From Nematostella vectensis (taxonomy: Eukaryota > Cnidaria > Anthozoa > Actiniaria > Edwardsiidae): DNA of 64,000 bases. The stretch covers positions 9,405,821 through 9,469,820 of the forward strand of contig NC_064043.1 in NCBI RefSeq assembly GCF_932526225.1. The letters run 5' to 3'. This document shows, piece by piece, positions 11,001 through 23,400 of this stretch. Every line of letters starts with the position of its first letter. Within the stretch, counting starts at the first letter, position 1. Made by a program: the position numbers and the translations under genes. A model generated the notes under the pieces. That model was not told the DNA's origin. It saw only the letters and a program-made list of their open reading frames with translations, and searched no databases.

Positions 11001-14000
11001 ATGTATTGGCGCGCCTAAGATTTTCTGGATAGGGTAGAGGAGATCCTTAGATTCTTAGATTCTGAGTGTTGCTTGTACCCCCTGCACCCACCCCTGGGTG
11101 ACATGACGGAAAAACCTGGAAAACGTGCAATTCAAGATAGAGAAAGAAGACACAATTTTTTCAGTGGCTATAGGTTCCTTGTATTACGGACTGATTTTTA
11201 AAACACAAATAACGTGAGGCTGAAGTGCACATAACCAGATTTTGGCTTTTTAAGATAATTTTTCTTTGATCATCATTGCCCTGTGTATCAGCTCAGGCAC
11301 GAAAAGCTCAAATTTCAATGACACTTTACAAAAAGTCGCATCAATTTAATAAAAGTCGCATTTAAATTTTGTTTGCTATAAGTTTCTAAGAACTCAGGGA
11401 AATTTTCCGCCTTATTCGATGTGAAATGGGCTTATTTGAAGCGTCACGTCATGTTTTTCCGTCATGTCCGCCTGGGTTCCCGCCTGTGGACTCGACAATT
11501 TGTGAAATTTTATCAAGACCATAACGCCCCAACATTCTATCATTTTTTTTTTGTTTCAGAAATTTATGACCAGCCATGTATTTTCCTCTATAACAACATC
11601 TATAACCTTCTACGTGGAGCGTATTAAAGTAATGGTTCTTTTGCGGCTTAGGTGTGTACATCTGTAGAATAAAGCACATCTACCTGTAATGCTAACGAGC
11701 CCGCCAAGAATTCCTGTCACAAATACATGGATGTTCAGTTGTTTCTTGTGCATCAAATAGCTAAATACAATAAAAACAATTTTTAAATCAACTCTGACTG
11801 TTAGTAGTACAAACTTAGTAGTTCAAATTACGATTTTGAGATTCTTGAGATTAATGAGACTGCAATCAATGCAATGTCACAACAACATAGTATGGACTTC
11901 CCCAAATATAAAATACTGAGGGAGTCGTGATACCAATGGATATTAGAACGATAACAACAACTCGAGGAAAACGAAAAGAAGTTCTAGTTTAGCGTTAGTT
12001 TTGAGTTACCCGAGTTCAAATTATTGGGTTTCACTAAACTGCCTTAAAACAATAAAATTTCACAGTCGAGAACTCGGACGTCACCGTTATCCTTGCCATC
12101 TCGTCTTTGCTGCTTTTGTGTATTTTTAAGACATAAAACAATAACGACATTCGGTTCGACACGGGTTCGACATTCTTTAAAAAAACGTGCCCACTCTGCG
12201 ATTCTTACCTGTACGACATTCCCAAAACCCCACCTCCTACGGAACCATTGATTGTAACCACAGCCGACCTAAAAGAAATACAATAAGCCATTCTTCCAAC
12301 CCTGTGGCGCCATTTTAATTGCGTACGGTATACAGTCAAAGGTACTAACAAAAATCAGCGTCGACTGCAATTTTCTTGCGAAAACAATCGACTTTGACAC
12401 AACAGCATCGACATTGTCCTTGCAACATAACAAATAACACACTCCAGAAACGGATGATGCTTTAAAGCGATAGGACCATCAGCAAAACATCATACTAGGG
12501 AAGCCTGGATAAGTTACGACTAGAGTCTAGTTGACATGGCGTCGCTATATAATGTCAATGCCTCTGTCCACGGCCTCGATTCCGGTTCCGACGTTCAACA
12601 TTTATTTCATTTCATAATGGTTTTGAGAAACCCGTGAAATGCACTTTTACACATTTATTTCATTTCATAATGGTTTTTAGAAACCCGTGAAATACACTCT
12701 TATGTCTTTGTTCTCTTTTGTGCTTGACTGAAACACTTTGACTATTATACTTTGTTTCACTGGTTTATAGAAACACTCTAGTTGTACATCTTTTTTGATT
12801 TACCTTGATGCAAGCTTCCACTTGGCGCCGCTGATCCCAAACGTACTTCCACAATTGAATCCCAGCCACCCCCACCACAGCATGAACGTGCCCAGGAGCA
12901 CGTTTGTAGGAGATGCCATCTGCTTAGCAGGGCACTTAGGGTCGAACTTTCCATGCCTCGGCTTGAGGATTAGGGTCGCCACAAGCCCACTGGAAAAAGG
13001 CGCATACAAAGATAGCTATTGATTTCTTATTTCCGTACTCAAGTCATGTAGTATATAAGGTCCCTGTTTGTTCACATTTTGCCGTGACCAATTACTAAAG
13101 AGACCTTTTAAAGACCAAATCAAAACTAACAGTTCTAGCATTGAAGTTTGAAGAAGATCAATGGCTGCAGCCAAAGACGTAGCTCGAGGCACTTTTAATT
13201 ACTTACGATTTACCACTGTCTCCTGTAATCATCAGCTCTGCATTTATTTTATACAGATGCTAATTGGAAAATAAAAGACTTCGCCTTCGCGTACTCGATT
13301 GAAAAGTCCGCGCGAATAAAAAAATCGACCAAAATAGCCCCTTCCCCTTTCTCAAAAACCTGATATGGGCGTGGTATGCAGATATAAATCCCTTTCTTCT
13401 AATGTCCAATCTAGCCTTTCTTTATTCATTACCATACCTTATACCACCAACCAGGTGTACTGCAGAACCACCCGCGATATCTACCGCTCCGAGGGCCTTA
13501 AGCCACCCCATCTCATCCCATATCCAGTGAGCAGGAAAACAGTACGTGATGGTATTGACAAACGAGAAGAGCGTGTACGCTTTCAGACTGGCCCGCTCGG
13601 CCATGGCCCCGGACACGATAGTGGTGGCTGTCGTGGAGAATGAGAGCTGGAAAAAGTACTTAGCGTACACGGTGCCCATCTCGTGTTCCTCGGCATCGGT
13701 GAAAAAGTACCCCAATCCACAAAACCCATTATTTCTTTCCTTGGTGCCAAAGCTTAACGCAAATCCAAAGACCCAGTAAGCTAGCCCTCCGTAGATCACA
13801 TCCACGGCATTTTTGACCATGATGTTGGCTTCGTTCTTACTGGAGACCATTCCGGATTCCAGTAGTCCAAATCCGGATTGCATGGTGAAGATGATAAAGG
13901 CGCTGGTCAGTATCCACGTTGCGTCATCAGAACTGATTTCCGTGTAAGACTTATGAACAGTCGGGTACTCTGTGGTGTTGGTAATAAAAGGCGTTGTGGA

Positions 14001-14039
14001 AAAGTTCCATGAGGGTGGAATAGTACCGTTAATTTCCAT
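8045..14039 (-). CDS. AMT-type ammonium transporter, 569 aa, six exons
   Basis: Polytopic plasma-membrane ammonium channel/transporter of the Amt/Mep/Rh superfamily, AMT branch. Exons in coding order (complement): 14039-13438, 12989-12804, 12268-12209, 11760-11684, 10961-10783, 8650-8045; phases agree and the total is 570 codons with stop. Hallmarks: FIIFTMQSGFGLLESGMV near the N-terminus; AHWIWDEMGWL; the AMT signature with the first pore histidine, VDIAGGSAVHLVGG; FMLWWGWLGFNCGST; AVVTINGSVGGGVLG; VTGILGGLVSITG; the second pore histidine in CVPTHAFAGIWG; and the C-terminal GADDYEHGIKYDF activation motif. The tail beyond it runs about 120 residues, acidic and long for the family. The start ATG precedes a glycosylatable N-terminus (NGT, NFS, NTT), as expected for an extracellular end. 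Intron 5 (8651-10782) contains the mini-exon array. Convergent with DDX11, divergent from PPME1. Confidence 0.94.
8970..10782 (-). repeat. 94/95-bp tandem array (about 19 units) of an AMT exon end plus splice donor
   Basis: Eighteen well-preserved units, with one degraded unit at about 8970-9075, lie directly downstream (minus strand) of AMT exon 5. Each unit copies the last 36 nt of that exon and its donor (GCCGAG|GTGAGAACC). Counted on the + strand, CACCTCGGCG starts at 9081, 9175, 9269, 9364, 9458, 9553, 9647, 9742, 9837, 9931, 10025, 10119, 10214, 10308, 10403, 10497, 10592 and 10686; the parent exon is at 10780. On the minus strand each unit also has GCTTTTTCTAG immediately upstream, an acceptor-like sequence. 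The enclosed segment is 39 nt in 11 units (reads CIWGLIAVGLFAE in the AMT frame) and 40 nt in 7 units (one extra C). Whether any copy is spliced cannot be told from sequence. Confidence 0.95.
11101..11467. mobile_element. MITE copy 2 with ACATGACGGAAAAA terminal inverted repeats
   Basis: Same family as 2534-2913: starts ACATGACGGAAAAA and ends TTTTTCCGTCATGT, with a matching interior (for example GAAAAGCTCAAATTTCAATG). Flanks share CCTGGGT on both sides, consistent with a target-site duplication. It lies in AMT intron 4. Confidence 0.8.
12598..12705. repeat. Two-copy direct duplication (about 55 bp) in an AMT intron
   Basis: ATTTATTTCATTTCATAATG followed by GGTTTT and GAAACCCGTGAAAT occurs twice in a row, with a related third fragment (CACTGGTTTATAGAAACACT) just after. 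No coding content. Confidence 0.8.
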
Positions 14040-14179
14040 TCAGGTATTCGCTTTGATGTCCCCTGAAAGGACATCCACAAGAATTCTTATCGACTTACAG
14101 ACCAAAAGATGAGAGTTTTGGCGGAGCGAGGGGGTGTTTAGCCTTTTTGAAGACTGGTCTTTTTTGGCACATACAATTT

Positions 14180-14465
14180 GAGGGGGGACGTTGGGGGGTC
14201 TAATTACCAAAATACCGCACAAAACTTTCGAAAATATCGCATACCGCACAGAAGGAAGAGGTTTTGAAGAGCAGGCGTGACATCGGCAACACCGCAATTT
14301 TATAAATATAAATATATTTTTTTTTTAACGCAATACTGCCGTTTAAAAAAAAAATCTCGCATCCCGCAGTTTTTTTAAATACGGCGTCATTGCATGTTTT
14401 TTGCTTTTTCACTGCAATCTCGTACTTTTGTAATACGAGACCGCAAAACCAAACGTCCCCCCCTC
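14180..14465. mobile_element. MITE with GAGGGGGGACGTTGG termini
   Basis: Left end GAGGGGGGACGTTGG is the reverse complement, with small differences, of right end CCAAACGTCCCCCCCTC. The interior is AT-rich with repeated ATACCGCA motifs. No coding capacity. It lies just upstream of the AMT start. Confidence 0.6.
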
Positions 14466-14990
14466 CCAATTAGAGTAGTCGACGAGCCTGCTGTTGTAAT
14501 AATGAAAAAAGATTGGCGTTCTTGATTTTTTATTTACAAGTTGCTTTTGTAAATGTTGTTTTCGTTATAGCTGTTGTTACCCCCTTTTTAAGTAATAAAT
14601 AATAATCTTGCGTTAGTGCAACATTTATCAAAAACCTACCTGTATAAAGGCTTGAGGAAGCTACTCCATTTTTCAATTCCCCTTTAATCAGAACCGCTAG
14701 CTCCTCTAGAGTACGTTTAACCCCTGGGGTCAATGGTACACAGATTGTGAGGCATACGCCTCCTAACATGTTTTTGTTTTCTAAATGACAGATGGCTACT
14801 TTAACTAACATGAAGCAACATTTGATTTACATTTGAAACACAAGATTTGGCGAAATTAAGCCTGAATGAAATAACTAATGTAGTTTGGAGGATAATCAAA
14901 GCAGTTATTACTAATTGATAATTCCGTCAGTAATTGAACTTAAATCACTTTTGTGACGGGTAAATGAACTAGCGAGCGCACGGAATATTA

Positions 14991-15019
14991 CGTCTTCCGT
15001 CTTCCGTCTTCCGTCTTCT
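14991..15019 (+). repeat. (GTCTTCC)n heptamer microsatellite
   Basis: Four consecutive copies of a 7-bp unit. Short and ordinary. Confidence 0.85.
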
Positions 15020-16786
15020 GAACTATTAATAAAATGAGCCGACACTTGTTTCGAGATTAAGATTGAATCCCCCTTGATTTTAATGATAATAAATCATCCC
15101 AATATTGTTTTGATATCAATCACCCATAGCTTAAACCTAATGACAAGCTTTTATACTATATTTCTTACCTTCAAAAGTACTGATTGTCGCTCTACATCTG
15201 CCTACACCGTCATTACATTACAAGCGGTCTCTGTCAAAGGAGTGGAACGAGTCAAACTTATGCTGTGTTGGCACCTGCTCGCGTCTCCAGCGAGTTAAAA
15301 CTGAGGGGAGGAGCTTTACAAAAACATGCGAAATATATTTGAGTTTATAAAGCTACAATTCAAATAATTAGTTCTCTTTGTTTGACTATTATACAACTAA
15401 AAAATATGTATCGTATGTCAGACCCCTGAAGAAATTAATTATCCATGCGAATAAAATATGAACACTGCATTGCTGAAGGCCCGAAGGTGGCGTCTAGAGC
15501 TTACAGCAAATGTCGAGATCCCAAATACATCACTTTTGGTATTGACCTTCAAAAATCCTCACTTGCTTAATTGGTTTCCCCAGGTGGGTTTTATGCAAAC
15601 ATATTGTCTAAATATTCGAGTAGACTGCATACTATCTTTAATAGGAAGTCGAAAATCAACCATAAAAACTAAATCGCACCCGATCAGCTTTGCTGATAAC
15701 GTATGATATACTTTTCTGAGAAGTGAATATACCTCTGGGCTATATGTTGCTTTCCCGTGTTCTTCCTTTAAACTTATGAATAAACACTGTGCCTTTTTTA
15801 ATGGAGAAGGAGCGCAGAGTTCTTTTTCCATTGAAATTCAAGGTAACACGTCCGAATTTATGTTATTAACGAAAGTTCCACATAAGGCTATATAAGGCTC
15901 TATAAAAGTAGTTGAAAAATTAAGTTTATTTGATTTGATTTGAGATTTCATTTTTCATTTATTAGAAATTTCTGACCAAGTGGTCTCGGTGAAATTAAAT
16001 TTCAATGCGCAATATGAAAACGGGAGTGACTAATAAAAACCTAAAACGGTATATAAACAAAAGACCAATTGTCATTTCTTTAAAATTAATTCTTTGTGGA
16101 AGTATTCCCAAGGTGATTTTTCAAACAACCTTATGGGTTATCTATCATGATAGTTTTTACAGACAAATGGATGATAAGAAGGATTGAAATTTTACTGAGA
16201 AGTTATTAATATGCCATATTTTGATGAGAAATGCAATTGAAAAGGAGTACTTTTTACGTTTTTAATAAACTCTTATATTGTCTAAATCCAACGGTGCATA
16301 CAAAAAAGCGGCCGACTAACTAGCCGAGGCTATAGCTTCTTACCTCTTAAAGCTACTCTTGAATGTGTTCAGAAGGAGGACTCTTTTGAAATGATAAACA
16401 TAGTATTCTGATACTGATTGAGCAACCAAAATCACATAGGATGAGAGCCATATTGCAGGATATTGCTACGATATTTGTATTACATTTATCTTGGCAAAAG
16501 AACCGCGTCTTGGCTTAAGTACGTGCTAAATGCGCTAAGATGCTTATTGTCGATCATTGTCTCGTTTCTGTTGCTCATTTGCTAGTTCGCCTTTCTCCTG
16601 CCCACCCATCAATCAATTTAATTGATAGCTGTTTTATCCAAAGGGATGTTAGATTCTCGTTTATGGATGCGAGCAAGTGAGAGTTATTAGAAAGTTTTTT
16701 CATCACTTCGAAGAAAAAGCGTTGCAATTGTTCGTGTTTGAACAGAGAAGAACAATTTCCGTCCTCTTTTTACCCCTTCCTTACAG

Positions 16787-16990
16787 ACTCGTACCCAGTC
16801 GCTAATTAAATATGACGGCGCGCAATGCGTTATGGGGAGAGAGAAGGAAAATTCTTTCTCTTCCTCCCCCCTCCCCATAACGCATTGCGCGCCCTCATCT
16901 TACTTCCCGGACATCCTTGCGCGCCCTCTTTTTTCCTCTCAAGCCCCCTTCTCTTTCTGTTCTTTTATTAATAAGCGACTGGGTACGAGT
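16787..16990. repeat. Nested foldback (palindromic) element, about 200 bp
   Basis: The outer arms are ACTCGTACCCAGTCGCT (from 16787) and AGCGACTGGGTACGAGT (ending 16990), in inverted orientation. An inner, perfect 22-bp inverted repeat lies at 16817-16838 and 16872-16893 with a 33-bp loop. The outer-arm motif GACTGGGTACGAG also occurs near 44025, suggesting a dispersed element. Confidence 0.8.
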
Positions 16991-17445
16991 TTGCCTTTCT
17001 TAACATTCCTCTATTACGTTTAATTTTAAGTAATTTCAGAAGGAGCTAGAAGCTATTGACCCCCATTCTTGTATTACACACCGATTCTGATATCGTGACC
17101 GTATAGATTTTGCCAATTCTTGACTTTCTTATTATCGATTGTTATTTCCTTCTATCTTGTGTTGCGAAAACGAATTGAGGCAAAACCTTTTACGGATCGG
17201 TAGGTGTCGAATTTTTTTATTTTTTTTTTCATCGGGCTCCATGATACGTTGACATAAGGCAGCGGTTCATAAGAAAGAGCTGCTGGTGAAAATGTTTATA
17301 CTATTCGTTCAAACTACATCGCTGCCTAGCATAGATTTAGCAATAAAGCATTTTCAAAACCATTTGGCTCCCTGTGACCACAGGAAACCAGTGATCCCTC
17401 AATAGCGCCAGCGAACATTGGCCAGTCAACATTCCTTTGAAAAAC

Positions 17446-20400
17446 ATGTCGGATCTACAGAGAAATGCGATGAAGAAGTCGTTAGGAATTCCTCCTCTTC
17501 CTTCGAGGCTTCCAGGGCGAGGGTAGGTAATACTAGTTTTAATGATGACTTCAAATATTTATTTACAGGTATGATATGCTGTTTCATTTTTTTTCTTCAT
17601 TTCAAGTACAAAATATGTCTCCATGGAATGGCTATGGCTTGACTTTTTTTAACTCAAGTCGCTTTGCTCCGATGAAGGCCCAACTCTAAACGCCAGCGAA
17701 AAAACTTTTTTTCTGAATCTGATGTCTTGAATATAACCTTAGTTTGTCTTGATTCAGAGGGGGAGGCTGGCATGCAAGACGGCAGAGGAGAGACTATACA
17801 CCAGTAGCATGGGATCATTATTTTGAAAAAAGAAAAGATGTTGGTGTAAAAGATAAAGATGTATCCTTTCAGACTTTGTCATTAGAAAATGTTCCATACA
17901 TCTTCAAGAAAGAAAACAAAGTAAGTTTAATATGATCTTTGGAGCTCTTACAGTATGTATATCTTTTTTGGTGCAGGTTTCATACATCACATCACAACAC
18001 AGGTACCCCAAGCTCATTGTGTGTATAAATAAATTATAGTGGTTCACATTACATCAGGGAAGTGCGAGGAGATGGAATCGCAACTGAATATATTAAAGGC
18101 GAATGGCACGCTCTGATTGGCTACAACTGTTTTAAATGTTTGTTTCGGGCCTATCCCATGAGACCCGCTTCCATGAGCAATCACAAATGAATATAGGGAA
18201 TATGTAGGTTTATCATCTATTTTTTACTGGAAAAACCTCATCTTCGCAAGATCAGTAAAGGTAAGTTTGTTCTAAAGAAATCCATCACAAAATCGAGGTC
18301 TATCCCGACTACGCAGACATCTCTCACAAACACAGAACATGATCCTGCATCGGTACACATTTTGTTGTGAAGACTGACTCTAGCAAGCCGCGGTTTTTCA
18401 ATTTAGAGGGTACAGTGTATTGCTATTGACTTGTTTTTGTTATTTGTGTGTAAAATATCGAAATTCGATGAGCAATACACAGATTTTGATACCTTGTAGT
18501 GCCTGGTCGATCGACAACAAAGGGGATCTCAGGGAAACTTACAACACAGGTACCTCAAGCTCACTGTGTGTATGAAAAAATTATAGTGGTTCATGCCACG
18601 TCAGGGAGTCCCTGGTTCATTTTGTGTGTCATGGTTTACAGTAAACATATCCTCACTAGTGACAAATATTTACTCGAACTCTCCCCTGCTAAGCACTAAA
18701 TACTGTGACAAACAAACTCCCGTACCCTCACAGCTAAGCGCAAAGCAGGAAGGGTACGAGAGTTAGTTTGTCGCGACCGTTGAAGGCCATATCGTGAGAC
18801 GGTCAGAAGCATAATCTGATGCCGATGAGTAGCGAATGTGTGATTTCGGAGCGGATAGAATTTAAATATGGAAGTGAGATTGGTCTGGATGGCATTTATG
18901 AAGATCAAGACTAAAATGTAGCAAAGGAATTTTGCCAAAATATTGAATTCCAAGCAAGCTAGAAGTGAATTACTTCAGTTTTTACAGCAGCCGAGGGGCG
19001 AAAGTATGCTATCTTTCTCTCTTTTATGTACAAGGGGAAACATAACAGTGTAACTCTTGAAAAACCAGCCCAAATGGCTTGAAACTAAGACTCCACTGTC
19101 AGGTCAGAATATTTTTTTAGAGTTTAACAGCTTTTTCAATCCCATATGTTTACTGTAAATCATGACACACACAATGTAACATGAACCACTTTATTTTATT
19201 CATACACACAGTGAGCTTGGGGTACCTGTAGTCACAAGACAGTTTTATTTTGTACATGGTTTTACAGTCAATTCCCACTTTTTTGTTTTCTTCACTGCAG
19301 CTTGCGGAAATCTACGTGCGTAGTGGCCTTTACTCCAAAGAGGATTGTGAAATAAATGATTTACTGATAGAGTGTGTATATAAACCTTAACAGTGAGTAA
19401 TTAGTTGTTTAGGGTATATTTCTCTGGAAACGAGGGACCCCTTCTGCTGTTGTTACATGGCGGAGGACATTCTGCCCTCTCTTGGGCTGTATTCACTGTA
19501 AGTTCAACAATAAATGTATGGTAGTCACTGTAAGTTCACCAATCAACACATGGTGGTCACTGTAAGCTCACTAATCAACACATTGTATTCACTGTAAGCT
19601 TACCAGTAAATGTATGGTAGTCACTGTAAGTTCACCGATCAATGCATGGTATTCACTAAAAGTCTACTAACCTTATTACACTTAATTTTCGTATCATTTT
19701 AATTTTATGAATTTTGCAATTTTAAAAGATTCACAAAAATAAAGTGCATGAAAATTAAGTGTCGCGAAAAAATTAGGATGCACGAAAATTAAGTAATCCC
19801 ATAAGAAGCCTTTGGGGGAATATTGGCTGTTGAATAAGCTTTATGAAAACACATTGTCTATTTAGTCATGTAATGTACATATAGTATGGTGGTTTAGTTG
19901 GACTTTTATTATAGATTTTTATGAAAAACTAAATTTAGCCCATTCATCTTTTTGTTACAAATTGTTTCATACAACACATTTTAATTCCACTTGTTTTGCT
20001 TGATTTTATTATCCCAAAATTGTGAAATTGCGAAAATAAAGTGATCTGGTTTTTAAAAAAAAAAGGAAAATCGCAAAAATAAAGTGTCGCGAAATATCGC
20101 CATCTCAGCGTCGCGAAAATTAAGTGTTAATAAGGTATATAAACAAACAATATTGAAAACCCCTCAGCGGCATATATTATGTACTTGTGGCTGCATTTCA
20201 GGCTCTGTCAGTACACTTATTGAAATGCTGGCTTCATTAACAGAATGAATGCTCAATTTTATCTTTTATGTCCTTTCCTTATCTTCTAGGAAGCTGTGAC
20301 TAAACTCTGTCAGTGCCAAGTGCTGGCATTTGATATCAGAGGTCATGGTAAGAGGAGATCCATAGTCAAGAGTGCATTGCAGCAAGTTGTCATTATCAAT

Positions 20401-23400
20401 AGTAGATTAGTCACTGGAAGATCTTTTTCTTCCCCTCTTCTTCCTTCTTATATCCCTCCCCTCCCTCCCTATTCTCAGTGATATAATACATATACTGAAC
20501 ACAGTATAAGGAAATCCACAGAATAACAACAGCCCCGCCCCTCATTGGACCCGCCCCTGAAACTATCCATGATATATCTCAACTAGAGGAGCCATGGGTT
20601 CAAAAGCAGGGGTGGATCTAGGAGCTCCAAAAAGAGGGGGGGGGGGGGCAAAGCAAGGCTTTTAAGAAAGGGGAGGCTGGATTCAATGTTCTTCAGTATA
20701 TTTTTTTTGTATTTTTTTGTTATTTCAAAGCCAGATATCAGTGCCCGCTTTGCCCACCCCTGAAAAGTTTAATCTTTTAAACTTTTGCTTTCATTTTTGA
20801 AGTTCTTTTACTTTTATTTCCTCAGGTGACACAAAAACAAGTGATGACAAAGATCTTTCTGCTGATAGATTGGCAGAGTATGTTTTATTCAGTGAAACAT
20901 TTTTTGTTTGCTGATAGTGCTTTACCTTTATCTACTGTACTAAACTTTTGTTCTGTTCATGTCACAGCCATTTTTAACAGTTTTTCACCAAACAGAATAT
21001 TTTATTTTTTTTTTTGTTGCGTGAGTAATAAGAGAGTAATGCAGATTCCAAATTTCAAGTTGATTGTTTTATGAACTGTACAATTAACTGGGTACTTATG
21101 TCTTGTGTTTTACAGTGATGTTGGTGATCTGGTTACTTCCATATATGGTGATTCCCCTCCCCCAATTCTTCTCATTGGCCACAGGTATGTAGGTTGTGTT
21201 ATACCTGTAGCAGTGGAAGGCTCAGACAAAATCCTATATAGACTACGGGTCTGTATATTGTCACTACTGTTACAGCTGAGAGGAAACTGCCTAGAGTACA
21301 TGATTCACCAAGGGAAGTCATCACCACCCTGCTCAAAACCTGCCACACCGACCTGGATGTAATCCAAAGCTTGTCTGTGCTCTTGTAATGTGTTCTCCTG
21401 TATACTATAAAGAGGGTTTAGCCTGTGTTTTTTTGTAAGTGATGTCCTCTGTTTGCAGCATGGGTGGTGCTATTGCTGTTCACGTTGGGGTCAAGCAACT
21501 TCTTCCATCTCTTATAGGACTCACACTTATTGATGTTGTAGAAGGTAAAAAAATGGCTAATGAATTACTCCCAAAATATTATTAGGTAGTCAACTCGTGT
21601 CCTCACACTATGCTTTAGTTTCCATGATAACTAATGATTCTCTCCCTAATAATAAGGTGTTATAAGACAAGAATTACTCAGACCTCAAACATTATGGGTG
21701 GTATTGTATTGGATGATACAGATGCAATGTATGATCAGACTGCATCTTCCTTTGGCGTTTACTTTGTTTTGTTTTCTGTAAAGAGTGAGAACCTCGGTGT
21801 TCTCTCTCATTATTAGTCACACACCATGGTGCAATGATCCTACAAGTATTTCATTCCAATATTCAATCATTTCAGTGAACCTGCTTGAAGGCTGTGAATA
21901 CTGTTAATGTTGTGCTGTAACATAGAAGCTTGATTTCTTACCTTGGGTGAATCTCACTCATACCATAGACCCACTTGTTCCTGTGAGTGTCATGATATGT
22001 CCGATCTACGTTGCCATTAATTGTTTTGCATTGTGTTTTAAGGCACAGCACTGGATGCACTTTCTTCCATGCAGAACTTTTTGAAAAGCAGACCAGAAGC
22101 TTTCAAGTCATTGGAACATGGTATTGAGTGGAGGTGTGTGCTTGGGGACGGAGCTTGGTGCTTATTGTTATTACTTTGCTTTTTGTATTCATTTTAATTC
22201 AAGACAATTGCGAAATAATCCAACAACTTTTGCAGTGTCCGAAGTGGTCAAATCCATAATGTGCAGTCAGCAAGAGTGTCAATGGCTGGCCAACTGGTCA
22301 GGTGAGCTCTGTTATTTTCTTCGGCTGTGAAATCCTGGATCTGGGACTTTTCTGGGTTTTTCTGGGATTTGGATTTGGTGTTGCTAGTTGGCTGTACTTG
22401 TTTTTCTGTGTTTCAAGTATTTTGGAAACAAAAAACTGAGATTCCTACTAACCTACTAACATGTCTCTCACAGTTTAAAGGGGATGTTGAAGATCTTGTG
22501 TGCTGTCACTAAGAGTAGGTAATCGCTATCATATTTGAATAGGTGTAATGATAGCAGTACAGTGCCGCCAGAACCCGAGAGGCATCCTACGCCACCTCAT
22601 GGTATAATAGATGCAATCACTGAACAAGAGGATGAAGATGGGGAAGAAGACAGAGCGACCACATCCAAAGACACACATCAACAAACAGCACAAGATAACC
22701 TGCCAGTACAGAATAAGGTAGAATGTTCATAAAGCCCTGCTACTATGCTTTCCTGGTTTTAGTATGGTGTAGCACTTAATACTATGATGCAACAGGAAAG
22801 TGTTCCAACACATGGCTACATATGCAAAATGATTGATGGATGAAGATAAAAAAAATATATATATTTTAGTTCTGGCTAATTACCTCATGATTTCTGATAT
22901 AGAAACTTTCAAACCATACACCAACTTTGGTATCGATGAGATCTTCATCTGGGGATGGGGGTCTTGTAGGAGAGATGTACTGCCTTTCATAAAAGGGGAT
23001 GAGCCCATCCATTCTCTTTAATGCTAGCTTATAGATTCCAGTAATGGAATTTTATTCAATCAAGTTTTTTTTTGTGCTTTTAGAAGGCTGAATGCTGGAA
23101 ATGGAGAATTGATTTATCAGGAACAGAGCAGTATTGGAAAGGTAAAGATTCTAAGCACTACTGTTACTACCCTGATACCTACCCATGGTATACAAATTCA
23201 TATTATTCATTTTTAACTTTTTTTGCTTGACCTAGGGTGGTTCACAAACATGTCAAAGCTATTCCTCTCAGTTGAAGTTCCCAAACTCCTACTACTAGCT
23301 GGTAAGAAGTTGATGTGGAAGTACTGTAATTGTACTCATAGGACAGTCACGCTCTCAAACAGCAGACTTTGCAAAGGTCTCAAACAGCAGACTTTGCAAA

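Larger units (their letters stand above)
14040..17445. other. Intergenic region between divergent AMT and PPME1 genes
   Basis: No gene recognised in 3.4 kb; it should contain both promoters. Contents: MITE at 14180-14465, a (GTCTTCC)n tract near 14991-15019, mostly AT-rich unique-looking sequence from 15.0 to 16.7 kb, and a foldback element at 16787-16990. Confidence 0.65.

Noticed and set aside
14040..14297. Minus-strand frame directly upstream of the AMT start
   Set aside because: No similarity to AMT N-termini, overlaps a MITE, and the ATG at 14039 already gives a complete family-like protein.
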